A stretch of 64,000 bases of DNA from Dictyobacter aurantiacus (GTDB lineage: Bacteria > Chloroflexota > Ktedonobacteria > Ktedonobacterales > Ktedonobacteraceae), in NCBI RefSeq assembly GCF_003967515.1, contig NZ_BIFQ01000002.1, forward strand, positions 1,798,001 to 1,862,000, given 5' to 3'. The translations under genes and the position numbers were made by a program. Positions 9,296 to 18,236 of the stretch are shown here, one piece after another (position 1 is the stretch's first letter; each line of letters begins with the position of its first letter). The notes beneath the pieces were generated by a model, which saw nothing but the letters and a program-made list of their open reading frames with translations, had not been told where the DNA came from and ran no database searches.

Positions 9296-9424
9296 ATGGC
9301 ATCTTTGGTTGATCAGCACGAGCAGGTCGAAAAGGGGCTTCTAGAGCTTCGCACCCCGCGTGAGGGACAATCGGCAATACTGGAAGATGCACTTGGACGA
9401 GCGGTGTTGGATACTGTATACTAA
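9296..9424 (+). CDS. Small ORF of 42 residues
   Basis: A textbook ribosome site (GGAAAGGAG, 6 bases before the ATG) leads into a 42-codon frame: MASLVDQHEQVEKGLLEL, then a charged stretch and the end LGRAVLDTVY. It may be a true small protein or the 5' stub of a lost gene. No family recognised. The HAD gene starts 27 bases after its stop on the same strand. Confidence 0.4.
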   Translation: MASLVDQHEQVEKGLLELRTPREGQSAILEDALGRAVLDTVY

Positions 9425-9451
9425 GCGTTAAATTTGTATATATAGTTATGG

Positions 9452-10105
9452 ATGATGCATATGAAATATAAAGCCGTTCTCTTTGATTTGGATGACACGC
9501 TCTTAAAAACCGCGGTTATTAAGTGGGCTCATCATAAGGCGGTCGCGAAGCAGTTCTATAATATCGATCTGACCGACGAAGCTCTGGCAAAGCATTGGGG
9601 GATGCCATTTGAACCGATGATAGCCATTTTGTATCAAGAGGCTGATACTCCCGAAAACATGCTCAAGGCGAACGTGTCGCTGGAAGATCAATTTCTCAAA
9701 GAGGTCCAGGAAGATGGGCTTGCGATCGTCAATGCCTTATTGGATGCAGGTGTTGAAGTTGGCGTGATCACCTCCACCCTCGGCTCGAGGGCGAGAAACG
9801 ATTTGATGCGCCTGGGTTTCCCCGTCGACCAGTTTTTTCTTCTGCAGGGGGCAGACGACGAACCTGTTCATAAGCCCGATCCTAAAGTCTTTGAGAAAGC
9901 ACTCAAACTGCTCAGCGAAAAAAGGATCACTCGTCAAGAGGTCCTCTACATTGGCGATGCGTTGATGGATTACTATGCTTCACGAGATGCAGGTATAGGA
10001 TTTATTGGGGTCACAACTGGATTTGTGGCGCAAGAACAATTTGAGCGAGAAGGAGCACATGCCTGTTCCTCTTTAGCTGAAATAGTATGTGCTCTACAAG
10101 CCTAG
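9452..10105 (+). CDS. HAD-superfamily hydrolase
   Basis: The 217-residue phosphatase-like HAD protein has motif I FDLDDTLL (nucleophile Asp near residue 12), motif II VITSTLGSRA, the motif III Lys in HKPDPKVFEKAL, and motif IV YIGDALMDYYASRDAG. The helical cap between motifs I and II (about 20-90) fits the phosphoglycolate-phosphatase-like subfamily I. It should remove phosphate from a small metabolite; the substrate is unknown. ATGs at 9452 and 9461 are both possible starts. An AT-rich stretch with a TATATA hexamer at 9438-9443 just upstream may be a -10 element. Confidence 0.85.
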   Translation: MMHMKYKAVLFDLDDTLLKTAVIKWAHHKAVAKQFYNIDLTDEALAKHWGMPFEPMIAILYQEADTPENMLKANVSLEDQFLKEVQEDGLAIVNALLDAGVEVGVITSTLGSRARNDLMRLGFPVDQFFLLQGADDEPVHKPDPKVFEKALKLLSEKRITRQEVLYIGDALMDYYASRDAGIGFIGVTTGFVAQEQFEREGAHACSSLAEIVCALQA

Positions 10106-10535
10106 CAAAGGATGGTGACGAGAGAGTTGCCTACAGCAACTGTGACTACGCCTCTTTGAGAGCATACGATTGCATAGACTCCCGTACTCGATTGAGTCAC
10201 TCGCTTACCAGGGCATTGAAGAGGTGTGTCTGAAACTTAGACGGTTCGTGCTTGTGACCCCTGGCGATTTGTATCGTCGTGCCCAAAAAGGTTCATGTTC
10301 AAGAAGAAGAGCAACCCACTATTGGGAATATTAAAGCGCAAGACATCATTGCTCGTGCACTCTGCCACACCCGGGTCGCTCTTTTACCTTTCAATAAAAG
10401 GCAACATCAACTGTATAGCAGTATAGATGTTTTATGTCTATCTGCGCAAGATATGCACGAAAGATGCAGTGTGTTTTTCAAATCTTGGAAAATAGGATTG
10501 CCGTCTTGTTCGTGATTAGCCTCCAGGGCAGAAGC
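10106..10535. other. Intergenic region, no gene seen
   Basis: A 430-base spacer lies between the convergent HAD and TPR genes. A 78-codon GTG frame at 10279-10515 has no good ribosome site and no recognisable features. I see no repeat or terminator worth naming. Confidence 0.4.
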
Positions 10536-11867
10536 CTATGCGAAACGTGAACTCTTGACGGGTGAGCTATCCCATAGCTGCTGGCGAAGCCCCCTGGTGT
10601 TCAATGCTGCTGGTATAGCTGCTCCGTGAGCGGTAGCAGCCGCCTTCGTCAGGGCTTGTAATTTTGGCAAATCCTCGAATGCCTCGTTTTCTACCTGAGC
10701 TTGCAGCAGTTCTGCCGCAATACTGGCTGCATCGCGTTCATCTGGCTGGGAATGTACCATCTGCCTGGTATCGGGATCAACGCTCATCTGGCTTTCCCAT
10801 GGGGCATGGTTCACCTGATAGAAGAAGGTTGTAAAGTCAGCGGTTAAGGGGAAAGATTCTGTCCAACAGGTTGCATGGCTCCAGAGCACCTGCCCTGGAT
10901 GATGCTGACGAAGCGAGACCAGAATTGGGCCATCCAACAGGTTCAGATCATAAGCGGCGATCAGGCCTGGCTCTGTTTGCCCCTCATTACTCCAATCCAC
11001 AAGCGGAACGTGAAGTTTCAGCGCCAGTGCCCGGGCAAGAATAGTACTGCCCCGCTCAGGCAAGGCAAAGACGCGCGGGACAGAGATGCCTATTTCTTTC
11101 AATGCAGTTGCCAGGCGAAGGATACCCTCCAGGCAGAGACCTGGTGTATCTTGCACAAAGGCATAGCGTCCATTCATGCCCTCGTCAAAGCCATAAGGTG
11201 AGAGATGGAGCAAGAAGGCACCCGTTAAGATATAGTGCCAACCGCGTAGATCCTGCTGGTCCAGCGAGGAAACGCCTTTGATCGCATCGGCGCGGGCCAG
11301 CATGGTAGCAATACGCCCTGCCAGTTCCTCTCGATGCTCATCTGGTTCTTGTTGGAGCGATTCAAGCAGTCTGCGTGGAGTTTCTAGATCACGGCTCATG
11401 ATCGCGTTAAAGGCCAGCAGATAACGGCTCAGATAATTATGCTGTATGACCTTGGGGCGGGCCTGGAGTAGACGACAGGCCTCTGCGTTCATGCCCATGG
11501 TCTCCAAAGCACTTGCCAGCTCGTTGAGTATGCCAGGTGAATCAGGAGCCAGGGCATGTGCTCGGGCGAGTGCCGTTGCCGCCAGGTCGTGGAGGCTTTG
11601 TTCAAACAATTGATACCCTAAATGATACAGAGCCTGTACATCTTCAGGATTACGTATAACTGCATACACAAAATTGGTAAACTCTTCGCTTGCCAGGACC
11701 GTGGAGATCTCAGCAAAGACGCTCCACGCCTCCACAAAGTCGCTTTGCGCCCAGGTTTTTCCCGAATACCTCAAAACGGGACGAACGATCCGAAACGCCT
11801 CCTGCGGGTTCCCCTGTTGCAGCGCCTGTCGCGCCTGCTGTAACCTGGCCATATCATCATTTTGCAT
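10536..11867 (-). CDS. TPR-containing protein of unknown function
   Basis: This protein of about 443 residues has an N-terminal helical region with TPR-like repeats (QALYHLGYQLFEQSLHDLAA, then ATALARAHALAPDSPGILNE, about residues 90-150). Its C-terminal half includes VFALPERGSTILARALALKL followed by HVPLVDWS. That half looks somewhat like a phosphoribosyltransferase-type alpha/beta fold (a PERG-like loop), but this is weak. No signal peptide or membrane helix. I prefer ATG 11867; a GTG four codons earlier is possible. Neither start has a strong ribosome site. It is convergent with the HAD gene. Confidence 0.6.
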   Translation of the reverse strand: MQNDDMARLQQARQALQQGNPQEAFRIVRPVLRYSGKTWAQSDFVEAWSVFAEISTVLASEEFTNFVYAVIRNPEDVQALYHLGYQLFEQSLHDLAATALARAHALAPDSPGILNELASALETMGMNAEACRLLQARPKVIQHNYLSRYLLAFNAIMSRDLETPRRLLESLQQEPDEHREELAGRIATMLARADAIKGVSSLDQQDLRGWHYILTGAFLLHLSPYGFDEGMNGRYAFVQDTPGLCLEGILRLATALKEIGISVPRVFALPERGSTILARALALKLHVPLVDWSNEGQTEPGLIAAYDLNLLDGPILVSLRQHHPGQVLWSHATCWTESFPLTADFTTFFYQVNHAPWESQMSVDPDTRQMVHSQPDERDAASIAAELLQAQVENEAFEDLPKLQALTKAAATAHGAAIPAALNTRGLRQQLWDSSPVKSSRFA

Positions 11868-12165
11868 ACATATTCTCACATAAAATATTGAATGACTTCT
11901 CTATACTAGAGATTATAAACAATTTTTTGCTGCAGAACAAAATAGCAGGTAGACCAAGATTCTAGCGATTTTGGCATCTATTCAGAATGGGCACGTAGAA
12001 GATGCAAAGCAGGCCTGTTTTTGCCACCCTTGATCACGGCACTAGCAGGGCAGCAATTGCTGCTTTATCAAGCGCAAGAACGCAAGAGTCTTGCATCATT
12101 TGCATCCTCTACATGATCCTTCTGAATAGTTACTATGTTTCTATGGATGAGGTCTGTAACAACGT

Positions 12166-12483
12166 TTACCGTCGGGCAACGTTGTTCTTATAGTTTATTG
12201 GCTGAGATGGCGATGGGCAGTTAAAGAGCGAGTGGCATGATTGCAAAGAGTCGTGAATGTACGATGAGACGTAATACCCCCAGCACAGCATCACGGCCAG
12301 AGAGAGTGCGCAGGATAAGAGCGCACAGAGCTTTGCTAATTCAGTATGGTGGAACGTTGCATTGCTTCCATCGTGGTTGAAGTGATGGAGCAGGGCTAGA
12401 GCACCAAAGATACACGCACCGATTATCGCGATCAGGTCTGCAATCGTCAGGACAATGGCACCAGTCTCAAGAAAACTCGTCAT
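12166..12483 (-). CDS. Small two-helix membrane protein
   Basis: The 105-residue protein has two hydrophobic segments (AIVLTIADLIAIIGACIFGA and LCALLSCALSLAVMLCWGYY) joined by a His/Asn-rich loop and followed by a polar tail. GGAAAAG precedes the ATG at 12483. It is not a recognised family. Several Cys residues in the second half are notable but form no clear metal site. Confidence 0.45.
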   Translation of the reverse strand: MTSFLETGAIVLTIADLIAIIGACIFGALALLHHFNHDGSNATFHHTELAKLCALLSCALSLAVMLCWGYYVSSYIHDSLQSCHSLFNCPSPSQPINYKNNVARR

Positions 12484-13057
12484 CGTTGCTTTTCCATTTC
12501 CCGTTGCTACTTCTCAGTAGTAGTATGATATGGAACCCGTAAACATTCTATTGGGTTGCTATTTAAGTATGTAAATATAAAAGATGTTTCTTTTCTCGAC
12601 AGACAGAAGTTTTCATGTCTATCGGTATGGTTTTGCATAGTGTTCCGATGGGAGAACGGGGAAGGGAGGTCATGTCGTCGCGAATACAACTTTTGCAGGC
12701 ATCAAAAATAGTCATATGGTCGTCCTTGCCATAGTATCAATACATCGTTCAATTGTATCCTTTGTGCATTTATTCGTCAATAGAGCAAAAGAAAGAAGGA
12801 AGCGCGATCATAGAACAGAGCGTATTCATAAAATCTTTGCGACTTGACAGGAATAATCTTCCTCGCCTACAACAAAGAAGACTTCGGAACTAGCTTGCAA
12901 TACATGATTATATAAGATTTTATTTAGAGGAAACGATCCGGGAGAGGATACTGTAAGCTATCAATAAGCCGTTGAGCGAGCGTGTCTTTGTCTTCTTTCT
13001 GCCTATGAGAGCCCCTATGAGTAGGCTAGAATTGGTTCACATGAGGTTATAATAACG
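12484..13057. other. AT-rich intergenic region, no gene seen
   Basis: A 574-base AT-rich spacer. A 60-codon minus-strand frame at 12507-12689 is too short and featureless to support. TTGACA at 12845-12850 may be part of a promoter, but no good partner is visible. Confidence 0.35.
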
Positions 13058-13684
13058 TTGGATGGAGGCATTAAGAGTAGACTGAGTAATGTGGAAATAC
13101 ATACCAATGAAATTCGTGCTGAGTATGATAGCAAGTCGATCACGCTCTACCAGGCCTATGCGAAGGCCATCGCTTTGCCGGCGATACAGCACAATCGCTT
13201 TGTGCCCCCGTTTTCGATGCAGCGCATGACCTGGATCAAGCCCTCTTTTTTATGGCTCATGGAGCGCAGCAACTGGGGACGCAAATCTGGCCAGGAAATG
13301 ATTCTGGCCATTCGCATGACACGGCAGGGATGGGAGGAGGCGCTCTCTCAGGCTGTATTGACCACGTATGATCCATCGGTCTACCGCAGTTATGATGAGT
13401 GGGCCACGCAATTTGAGCAGGCACGGGTCCATGTGCAATGGGATCCCGAACGCACGCTTCGGGGCAAAAGTCTTCCTATCAACAGCATTCAAGTTGGTCT
13501 GAGCCGCCAGATTATTGAACAGTATGTCAATGAGTGGACCATGGAGATTCGTGACGCAACCCCACTGGTGCGAAAGATCTATGCACTATTGCAAGCGGGC
13601 AAGGAAGCGAAAGCGAAGACCTTTCTATTTGTAAAATGCCATTTGCGCTATCTTGCCATGTTTACTGTAGAAAAGTTAGAATAA
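13058..13684 (+). CDS. DUF4291 family protein
   Basis: The protein of up to 208 residues matches the DUF4291 pattern: EIRAEYDSKSITLYQAYAKA at the start, then RFVPPFSMQRMTWIKPSFLW and LMERSNWGRKSGQEMILAIR. The biochemical role of this family is not known to me. The start is uncertain: TTG 13058 has GAGG 12 bases upstream, while GTG 13091 is an internal alternative. It ends about 165 bases before the left end of the large nested mobile element. Confidence 0.75.
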   Translation: MDGGIKSRLSNVEIHTNEIRAEYDSKSITLYQAYAKAIALPAIQHNRFVPPFSMQRMTWIKPSFLWLMERSNWGRKSGQEMILAIRMTRQGWEEALSQAVLTTYDPSVYRSYDEWATQFEQARVHVQWDPERTLRGKSLPINSIQVGLSRQIIEQYVNEWTMEIRDATPLVRKIYALLQAGKEAKAKTFLFVKCHLRYLAMFTVEKLE

Positions 13685-13874
13685 ATACACTGACATATCA
13701 CCATTTTTTTTGCCGTTAACGCTCTGGCTGCTATAGGCCTTGAAGCTTCTACTCTATTAGCAGCCTGGATGCCAGTTCAAAAGTCCAGCTATTGACTATG
13801 ATGAGCTTCTCAGGTGGAGCTCAGCCAATGTAGGTTGGTGGAGTTTACACAAAGCGAGCGAGAAAGCCTTCGTC

Positions 13875-13880
13875 ATTCAT
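13875..13880 (+). repeat. Target duplication ATTCAT, left copy
   Basis: ATTCAT stands directly before the left inverted repeat of the IS1182-type element and recurs directly after its right inverted repeat (18145-18150). Joining the two sides restores the uninterrupted IS605-type left end seen near 50450-50480. Confidence 0.75.
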
Positions 13881-13999
13881 GACTCTGTTGGGAAATTTTG
13901 TTCAGACAACTCGTCAAGGAAGAGCAAAGATGGTAAGGTGAGAAAAAATCCCTCCTTGACAGGAATGGAGTGAAAGACGAGAAGCAAAGGAGCATGCTC

Positions 14000-14278
14000 A
14001 TGTCCATGAAACCGAGACGGCTAGATGAGGTTCCAGAAACAACGAGCCGGATCGCCCATCGAGCATTCCCCAAAGGGACGCTCGCGATGGTCTTACGAGA
14101 CGAACTGGCAAGCATCTATACAGATGCGACCTTTGCTCATCTGTTCCCCAAGCGTGGACGGAATGCAGAAACTCCCTGGCGTTTGGCCGTGGTGACAGTG
14201 TTACAAGCCATTGAGCGCCTCACCGATCGTCAAGCTGCAGAAGCAGTGCGGGCGCGCATTGATTGGAAATACGCCTTG
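14000..14278 (+). CDS. IS1182 transposase, exon 1
   Basis: This segment encodes the N-terminal 93 residues of an IS1182-type DDE transposase, including FAHLFPKRGRNAETPWRLAV and the conserved ALTDRQAAEAVR-like helix (here ERLTDRQAAEAVRARIDWKY). The family sequence stops at KYAL (14278), where the group II intron begins. It resumes at 16720 with SLPLDDEGFDF, exactly as an uninterrupted protein would read. AAAGGAG lies before ATG 14000; an ATG two codons earlier (13994) is also possible. Splicing should yield a protein of about 553 residues. Confidence 0.75.
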
Positions 14279-14813
14279 TTGCGCCGTGTGGCGCATGGTG
14301 ATATCCCTGGTGCAGCCAGGAAGAATGAGAAGGGAGATTCTTGAGTCATCCAACTTACCTGGACCTGAAAAGGAAAGGGGACAAGAGCATGTTGGAAACG
14401 CAGAAAACATTCGAAGACGCTTAGGGTGCTGTTCTGCAAGGCTCGCGTGATATGGCAAGAGCTACACTGCTCAAATGCAAATCTCCATGTGGTGTCATAT
14501 TTCACCCATCGGTCATAGCGTCTATTACCGATGCCATATGATGCAGTAATTACTTAGGGCGATTACTGCACCCTTCTTCATATTGGGGACCAGCTAATGA
14601 AGTTGGCAAAGGGGATGAATTGCGTGCCTACGTCACGCTCGGACGTATCACCATGACGTACCACGGGATGGCCTACGAGCTGCGAGGCTTAGGGTCACAG
14701 AGTCTTCATACTACTCGTGGGAGTCACGACCCACCAGGGCGGTTGGGAAAGCCAGCCACAGGGGGAAGGAAGACAGGAAATGTGGAGTTCCAACACGAAA
14801 CGAGGTATGCGTA

Positions 14814-16610
14814 ATGCAGGAGGCCAGGGTTTACTTGGAACTCGTTCGAGAACGTGGGAAAAAGCGATTACCATTGACCCGCGTGTATCGACAATTGTTC
14901 AATCGTGAATGGTACCTGATTGCTTACGGCAAAATCTATCGGAACAAAGGAGCCATGACCCAGGGGGTCACAACGGAAACCGTTGATAGCATGTCCCTGG
15001 CGAAAATTGATGCGATCATCAACGCATTACGTCAGGAACGGTATCAATGGAAACCGGTGCGACGGGTTGTCATTCCAAAGCGGAACAGCACGAAGACGCG
15101 CGCTCTGGGTCTTCCAACGTGGTCAGATAAGCTGTTACAAGAAGTTATTCGCCTCATACTTGAGGCATACTTCGAACCAACTTTTTCTGAACACTCCCAC
15201 GGTTTTCGGCCCGGACGAGGTTGCCATACGGCTCTCAAGGACATTTACGACCATTGGGCTGGAGTAACCTGGACCATTGAGGGAGATATTGCTGCCTGCT
15301 TCGACAACTTGTCGCACGACTTGTTGCTCGATACCCTGGCAAAATATATTCATGATGGTCGCTTTCTTCAACTCATCCGCAGTTTGCTGAAAGCAGGATA
15401 TCTAGAAAACTGGAAATGGAACCGCACATTAAGCGGTGCACCGCAAGGCTCAATTCTTGGTCCAATACTTTCCAATATCGTGCTCAGCCATCTGGATACC
15501 TTTGTCGAAGACACGCTCATCCCAGCATACACCAGGGGAGAACGCCGCAAGGCCAACCCCATCTACACTCGCCTCAGCAGTACCATCCGTCGAAAGCGGC
15601 AGCAGGGAAAGCAAGAAGAAACGAAAAGCCTGGAACAACAGCGGCGCTCTCTTCCTTCGATCGATCCCTACGATCCCGATTACCGACGGCTCCGGTATTG
15701 TCGCTATGCAGACGACTTTTGCCTGGGAATCATCGGGCCAAAGGAAGATGCCAAGGAAATCAAACGCCAACTGGGAATGTTCCTGCGTGAGTCTCTCAAA
15801 CTGGACCTCTCAGAAACCAAAACGCTTATTACCCATATGCGCACGGAAAAGGCGAAATTCCTTGGGTATGAAATCTCGACCTTTCAGCGCAACGATGCGC
15901 ATGAGCAAGCGTACTACAAGCGACGTGTGCTCAACGGGAAGATAGAACTCTCTCTTCCTGCGGCAGTAATCCAAGCCAAATGCCAGCGGTACATGACCCA
16001 TAACAAGCCAATCCATCGCACGGAGATGCTCAATGACTCGGTCTTTTCGATCATCGTGCATTACCAGGGGGTGTATCGGGGCGTCGTGGAGTATTACCGC
16101 CTGGCTCACAATGTCTATGGATTAAACAAGCTGAAGTGGATCATGGAGCAATCCCTGGTCAAAACACTGGCAGCCAAACTCAAAATCTCAGTGCATCAAG
16201 TCTACGAACGCTTCCGAGCCACCCTGATGACCGATGGGAAAGTCTACAAAGGACTGCAAACGGTCATCCAGCGGGAAGGGAAAGACCCCCTCATTGCCCA
16301 ATGGGGTGGTATTCCTCTGCAACGCCGTATGGAGGCGGTTCTCAATGATGATCCCTACCTTTATTGGAATGGGCGAACGGAAATCGTTCAACGACTGCTT
16401 GCGGAGACATGTGAACTCTGTGACTCGCATACGCAGATCGAAGTCCACCATATCCGAGCTCTGAAGGATCTTGAACGCTATGGTCGGCCTGAAAAGCCAG
16501 CGTGGGTCAAAACGATGGCGGCACGTCATCGAAAAACACTGGTTGTCTGCCAATCCTGCCACAAAGCTATTCATGCCGGGAAACCGCTGACATCTCATCG
16601 CCTCGAATGA
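14814..16610 (+). CDS. ltrA: Group II intron reverse transcriptase/maturase with HNH endonuclease
   Basis: The 598-residue intron-encoded protein has reverse-transcriptase blocks including HGFRPGRGCHTAL, GDIAACFDNLSHDLLLDTLA, GAPQGSILGPILSNIVLSHL and the catalytic YADD in RYCRYADDFCLGI. A maturase X domain follows (about 440-520, around VYRGVVEYYRLAHNVYGL). The C-terminal HNH/zinc endonuclease has CELC, EVHHIRALKDLE and CQSCHKAIH. All key residues are present, so splicing and mobility may still work. There is an insertion of about 60 residues between RT blocks 4 and 5 (rich in Arg/Gln), as in some bacterial intron classes. The start lies within the intron and lacks a strong ribosome site. Confidence 0.93.
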   Translation: MQEARVYLELVRERGKKRLPLTRVYRQLFNREWYLIAYGKIYRNKGAMTQGVTTETVDSMSLAKIDAIINALRQERYQWKPVRRVVIPKRNSTKTRALGLPTWSDKLLQEVIRLILEAYFEPTFSEHSHGFRPGRGCHTALKDIYDHWAGVTWTIEGDIAACFDNLSHDLLLDTLAKYIHDGRFLQLIRSLLKAGYLENWKWNRTLSGAPQGSILGPILSNIVLSHLDTFVEDTLIPAYTRGERRKANPIYTRLSSTIRRKRQQGKQEETKSLEQQRRSLPSIDPYDPDYRRLRYCRYADDFCLGIIGPKEDAKEIKRQLGMFLRESLKLDLSETKTLITHMRTEKAKFLGYEISTFQRNDAHEQAYYKRRVLNGKIELSLPAAVIQAKCQRYMTHNKPIHRTEMLNDSVFSIIVHYQGVYRGVVEYYRLAHNVYGLNKLKWIMEQSLVKTLAAKLKISVHQVYERFRATLMTDGKVYKGLQTVIQREGKDPLIAQWGGIPLQRRMEAVLNDDPYLYWNGRTEIVQRLLAETCELCDSHTQIEVHHIRALKDLERYGRPEKPAWVKTMAARHRKTLVVCQSCHKAIHAGKPLTSHRLE

Positions 16611-16621
16611 ACATTACCAGA

Positions 16622-16655
16622 GAGCCGGATGAATCGAAAGGTTCCCGTCCGGTTC
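16622..16655 (+). ncRNA. Group II intron domain V
   Basis: The 34-nucleotide hairpin starts GAGCCGGAT, has the GAAA tetraloop, and closes with the pairing GTCCGGTTC. It includes the AGC catalytic triad and the bulge opposite. This is the diagnostic core of a group II ribozyme; domain VI follows immediately to about 16719. Confidence 0.92.
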
Positions 16656-16719
16656 GGTGGGGGGCCGATGGAAAAGTGCTCCGCTCTTTGCGGAGGAACT
16701 CGCCAGCGGCCTACCCTGT

Positions 16720-18102
16720 AGTTTACCTTTAGACGACGAAGGGTTCGATTTTACCATTTTATGCGATTTTCGCCAACGGCTCATCGACGCCCATGCCGAG
16801 TCTCTGGTGCTCGAACCCATCTTGACAGTCAGCCGGCAACGGGGCTGGCTCAAAGCCGGCGGCAAACAACGGACGGATTCAAGCGCAGTACTCGCTGCGG
16901 TGCGAACGCTCAACAGCCTGGAAAGTGTTGGTGAGAGTATGCGGGCCGCGCTCAATGACCTGGCGAAGCAGAACCCGGAGTGGTTGCTTTTGCATATGGC
17001 CCCCGACTGGTTCGATCGTTCTGTTCACCGTTTTGAGATGACACGCTTTCCCAAGCAGGAGAGCAAACAACAGGCCCTACGCAAACAGGTAGGAGAGGAT
17101 GTGGCACGGCTTTTCGATGGTCTCCAACGGCAAGAAACGCCCGCAGCTCTGGGCCAATTGCCCTCTGTCATCCGTCTCCGACAGGTCTTTGATCAGCATT
17201 ACGAGCGTAGCCAGACTGGAGTGCGATGGCGTGATGGGCCTGCGGTCACGAACGAGGACCGGATCGTTTCGCCCTACGATGAACAAGCACGCTCGGCTCG
17301 CAAACGAGAACTCATCTGGTTAGGGTACAAGATCCATCTGACAGAGACCTGTGATCAAGATCCGCACATGCCCCATCTGATTGTCCAGGTTCACACGGTC
17401 CCGGCGACGACTCCTGATAGCATGGCAGTGGAACCGATCCTGCAGGACCTGCGTGAACGCGAGGTGGCCCCTTCGGCCCTGTTCGTGGAGCAAGGCTACA
17501 CCAGTGCCACCTCTCTTGTCGAGCAAGCCAAACAAGGAACCGAGATGATGGGTCCGCTCCAGGAGTCAACCAGTTGGCAAGCGCAAGCTGGAGAGGGGTA
17601 TGGGCTGTACGACTTTGAAGTGGATTGGCACCAGCAACGGGTCCGTTGTCCTCAAGGCCATCTGAGCCAGCGATGGGCTTCGTTTCGTGACCGACACGGC
17701 ACAGACAAGATTGAGGTTCGTCTTCCTCCCCAATGCTGTCAGGCGTGCATGGCACGAGAACACTGCACAACCGGGGCCAAGGGGCGTATTCTCAAACTTC
17801 TGCCTCAAGAAGCCTATGAGGCATTAGAGCAGCGTCGAAAAGAGCAAGACACATCTGCTTTCCAAGAGGAATACGCCCTGCGTGCTGGTGTTGAAGGAAC
17901 CATTTCACAAGCAGCGCGTCGGACCAGAATGCGACGGAGTCCTTATCGCGGGGAGCGAAAGACGCATCTGCACCATGTACAGATTGCGGCTGGGATCAAT
18001 GTGGTACGCATCATCGCGCATCTTCAAGCACAAATGCAAGGGACACTTTCGCGTCCCGAGCGCCAAACTACGCCCTTTGCTCGTCTCAGGGAGGTGGCTT
18101 GA
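16720..18102 (+). CDS. IS1182 transposase, exon 2
   Basis: This segment encodes the C-terminal 460 residues of the IS1182-type transposase. It begins SLPLDDEGFDFTILCDFRQR, followed by the catalytic-region TDSSAVLAAVRTLNSLE and, later, KIHLTETCDQD. The C-terminal part holds a CRDRHG-like segment, CCQACMAREHC and the family end YRGERKTHLHHVQIAAGINV. The frame is intact to TGA. On its own it has no start; splicing to 14000-14278 gives a full-length protein. The stop lies about 20 bases before the right inverted repeat. Confidence 0.8.
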   Translation, partial: SLPLDDEGFDFTILCDFRQRLIDAHAESLVLEPILTVSRQRGWLKAGGKQRTDSSAVLAAVRTLNSLESVGESMRAALNDLAKQNPEWLLLHMAPDWFDRSVHRFEMTRFPKQESKQQALRKQVGEDVARLFDGLQRQETPAALGQLPSVIRLRQVFDQHYERSQTGVRWRDGPAVTNEDRIVSPYDEQARSARKRELIWLGYKIHLTETCDQDPHMPHLIVQVHTVPATTPDSMAVEPILQDLREREVAPSALFVEQGYTSATSLVEQAKQGTEMMGPLQESTSWQAQAGEGYGLYDFEVDWHQQRVRCPQGHLSQRWASFRDRHGTDKIEVRLPPQCCQACMAREHCTTGAKGRILKLLPQEAYEALEQRRKEQDTSAFQEEYALRAGVEGTISQAARRTRMRRSPYRGERKTHLHHVQIAAGINVVRIIAHLQAQMQGTLSRPERQTTPFARLREVA

Positions 18103-18144
18103 CTGTGATGTTCCGATGTCTGCACAAAATTTCCCAACAGAGTC

Positions 18145-18150
18145 ATTCAT
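18145..18150 (+). repeat. Target duplication ATTCAT, right copy
   Basis: Second copy of the 6-base duplication flanking the IS1182-type element. It also forms one arm of the IS605-type left-end hairpin (ATTCAT, seven bases, ATGAAT). Confidence 0.75.
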
Positions 18151-18200
18151 GCGGGGGATGAATCGCCGTTCCTTGTTTGGGGCTGGTGCGCAGTGGCATG

Positions 18201-18229
18201 TTGACAGAGCATGTCGTGTCAACTATACT
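18201..18229 (+). promoter_or_regulatory. tnpA promoter, probably leaderless
   Basis: TTGACA (18201-18206), a 17-base spacer and TATACT (18224-18229) make a near-consensus sigma-70-type promoter. The tnpA ATG at 18237 lies 8 bases after the -10 box, where transcription should begin, so the mRNA should have little or no leader. Confidence 0.7.
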
Positions 18230-18236
18230 AGTCTAC

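Larger units (their letters stand above)
14279..16719 (+). mobile_element. Group II intron with intron-encoded protein
   Basis: The intron interrupts the transposase gene in phase, has a canonical domain V (16622-16655), and has a domain VI stem ending GGCCTACCC whose unpaired A (16713) is the likely branch point. Boundaries come from restoring the transposase frame (KYAL joined to SLPLDD) and may be off by a few bases. The proposed 5' end reads TTGCGCC rather than the usual GTGYG, and a GTGTG occurs 7 bases further in. The 14814-16610 ORF occupies domain IV. At 2441 bases the size is typical. Confidence 0.75.
13881..18144 (+). mobile_element. IS1182-type element carrying a group II intron
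   Basis: Terminal inverted repeats begin GACTCTGTTGGGAAATTTTG at 13881 and end with the reverse complement at 18144; they match over about 28 bases apart from one position. The element is flanked by a 6-base ATTCAT duplication. Total length is 4264 bases, or about 1.82 kb without the 2.44-kb intron, which suits an IS1182 element with one transposase gene. It sits inside the left end of an IS605-type element. Confidence 0.8.

Noticed and set aside
10279..10515. 78-codon GTG frame
   Set aside because: No ribosome site, no recognisable features, isolated in an AT-rich spacer.
13685..13848. Search for the missing N-terminal half of the truncated AraC gene left of the nested element
   Set aside because: The frame that would join to 19917 meets a stop (TAG) within a few codons, and no cupin-like sequence is visible.
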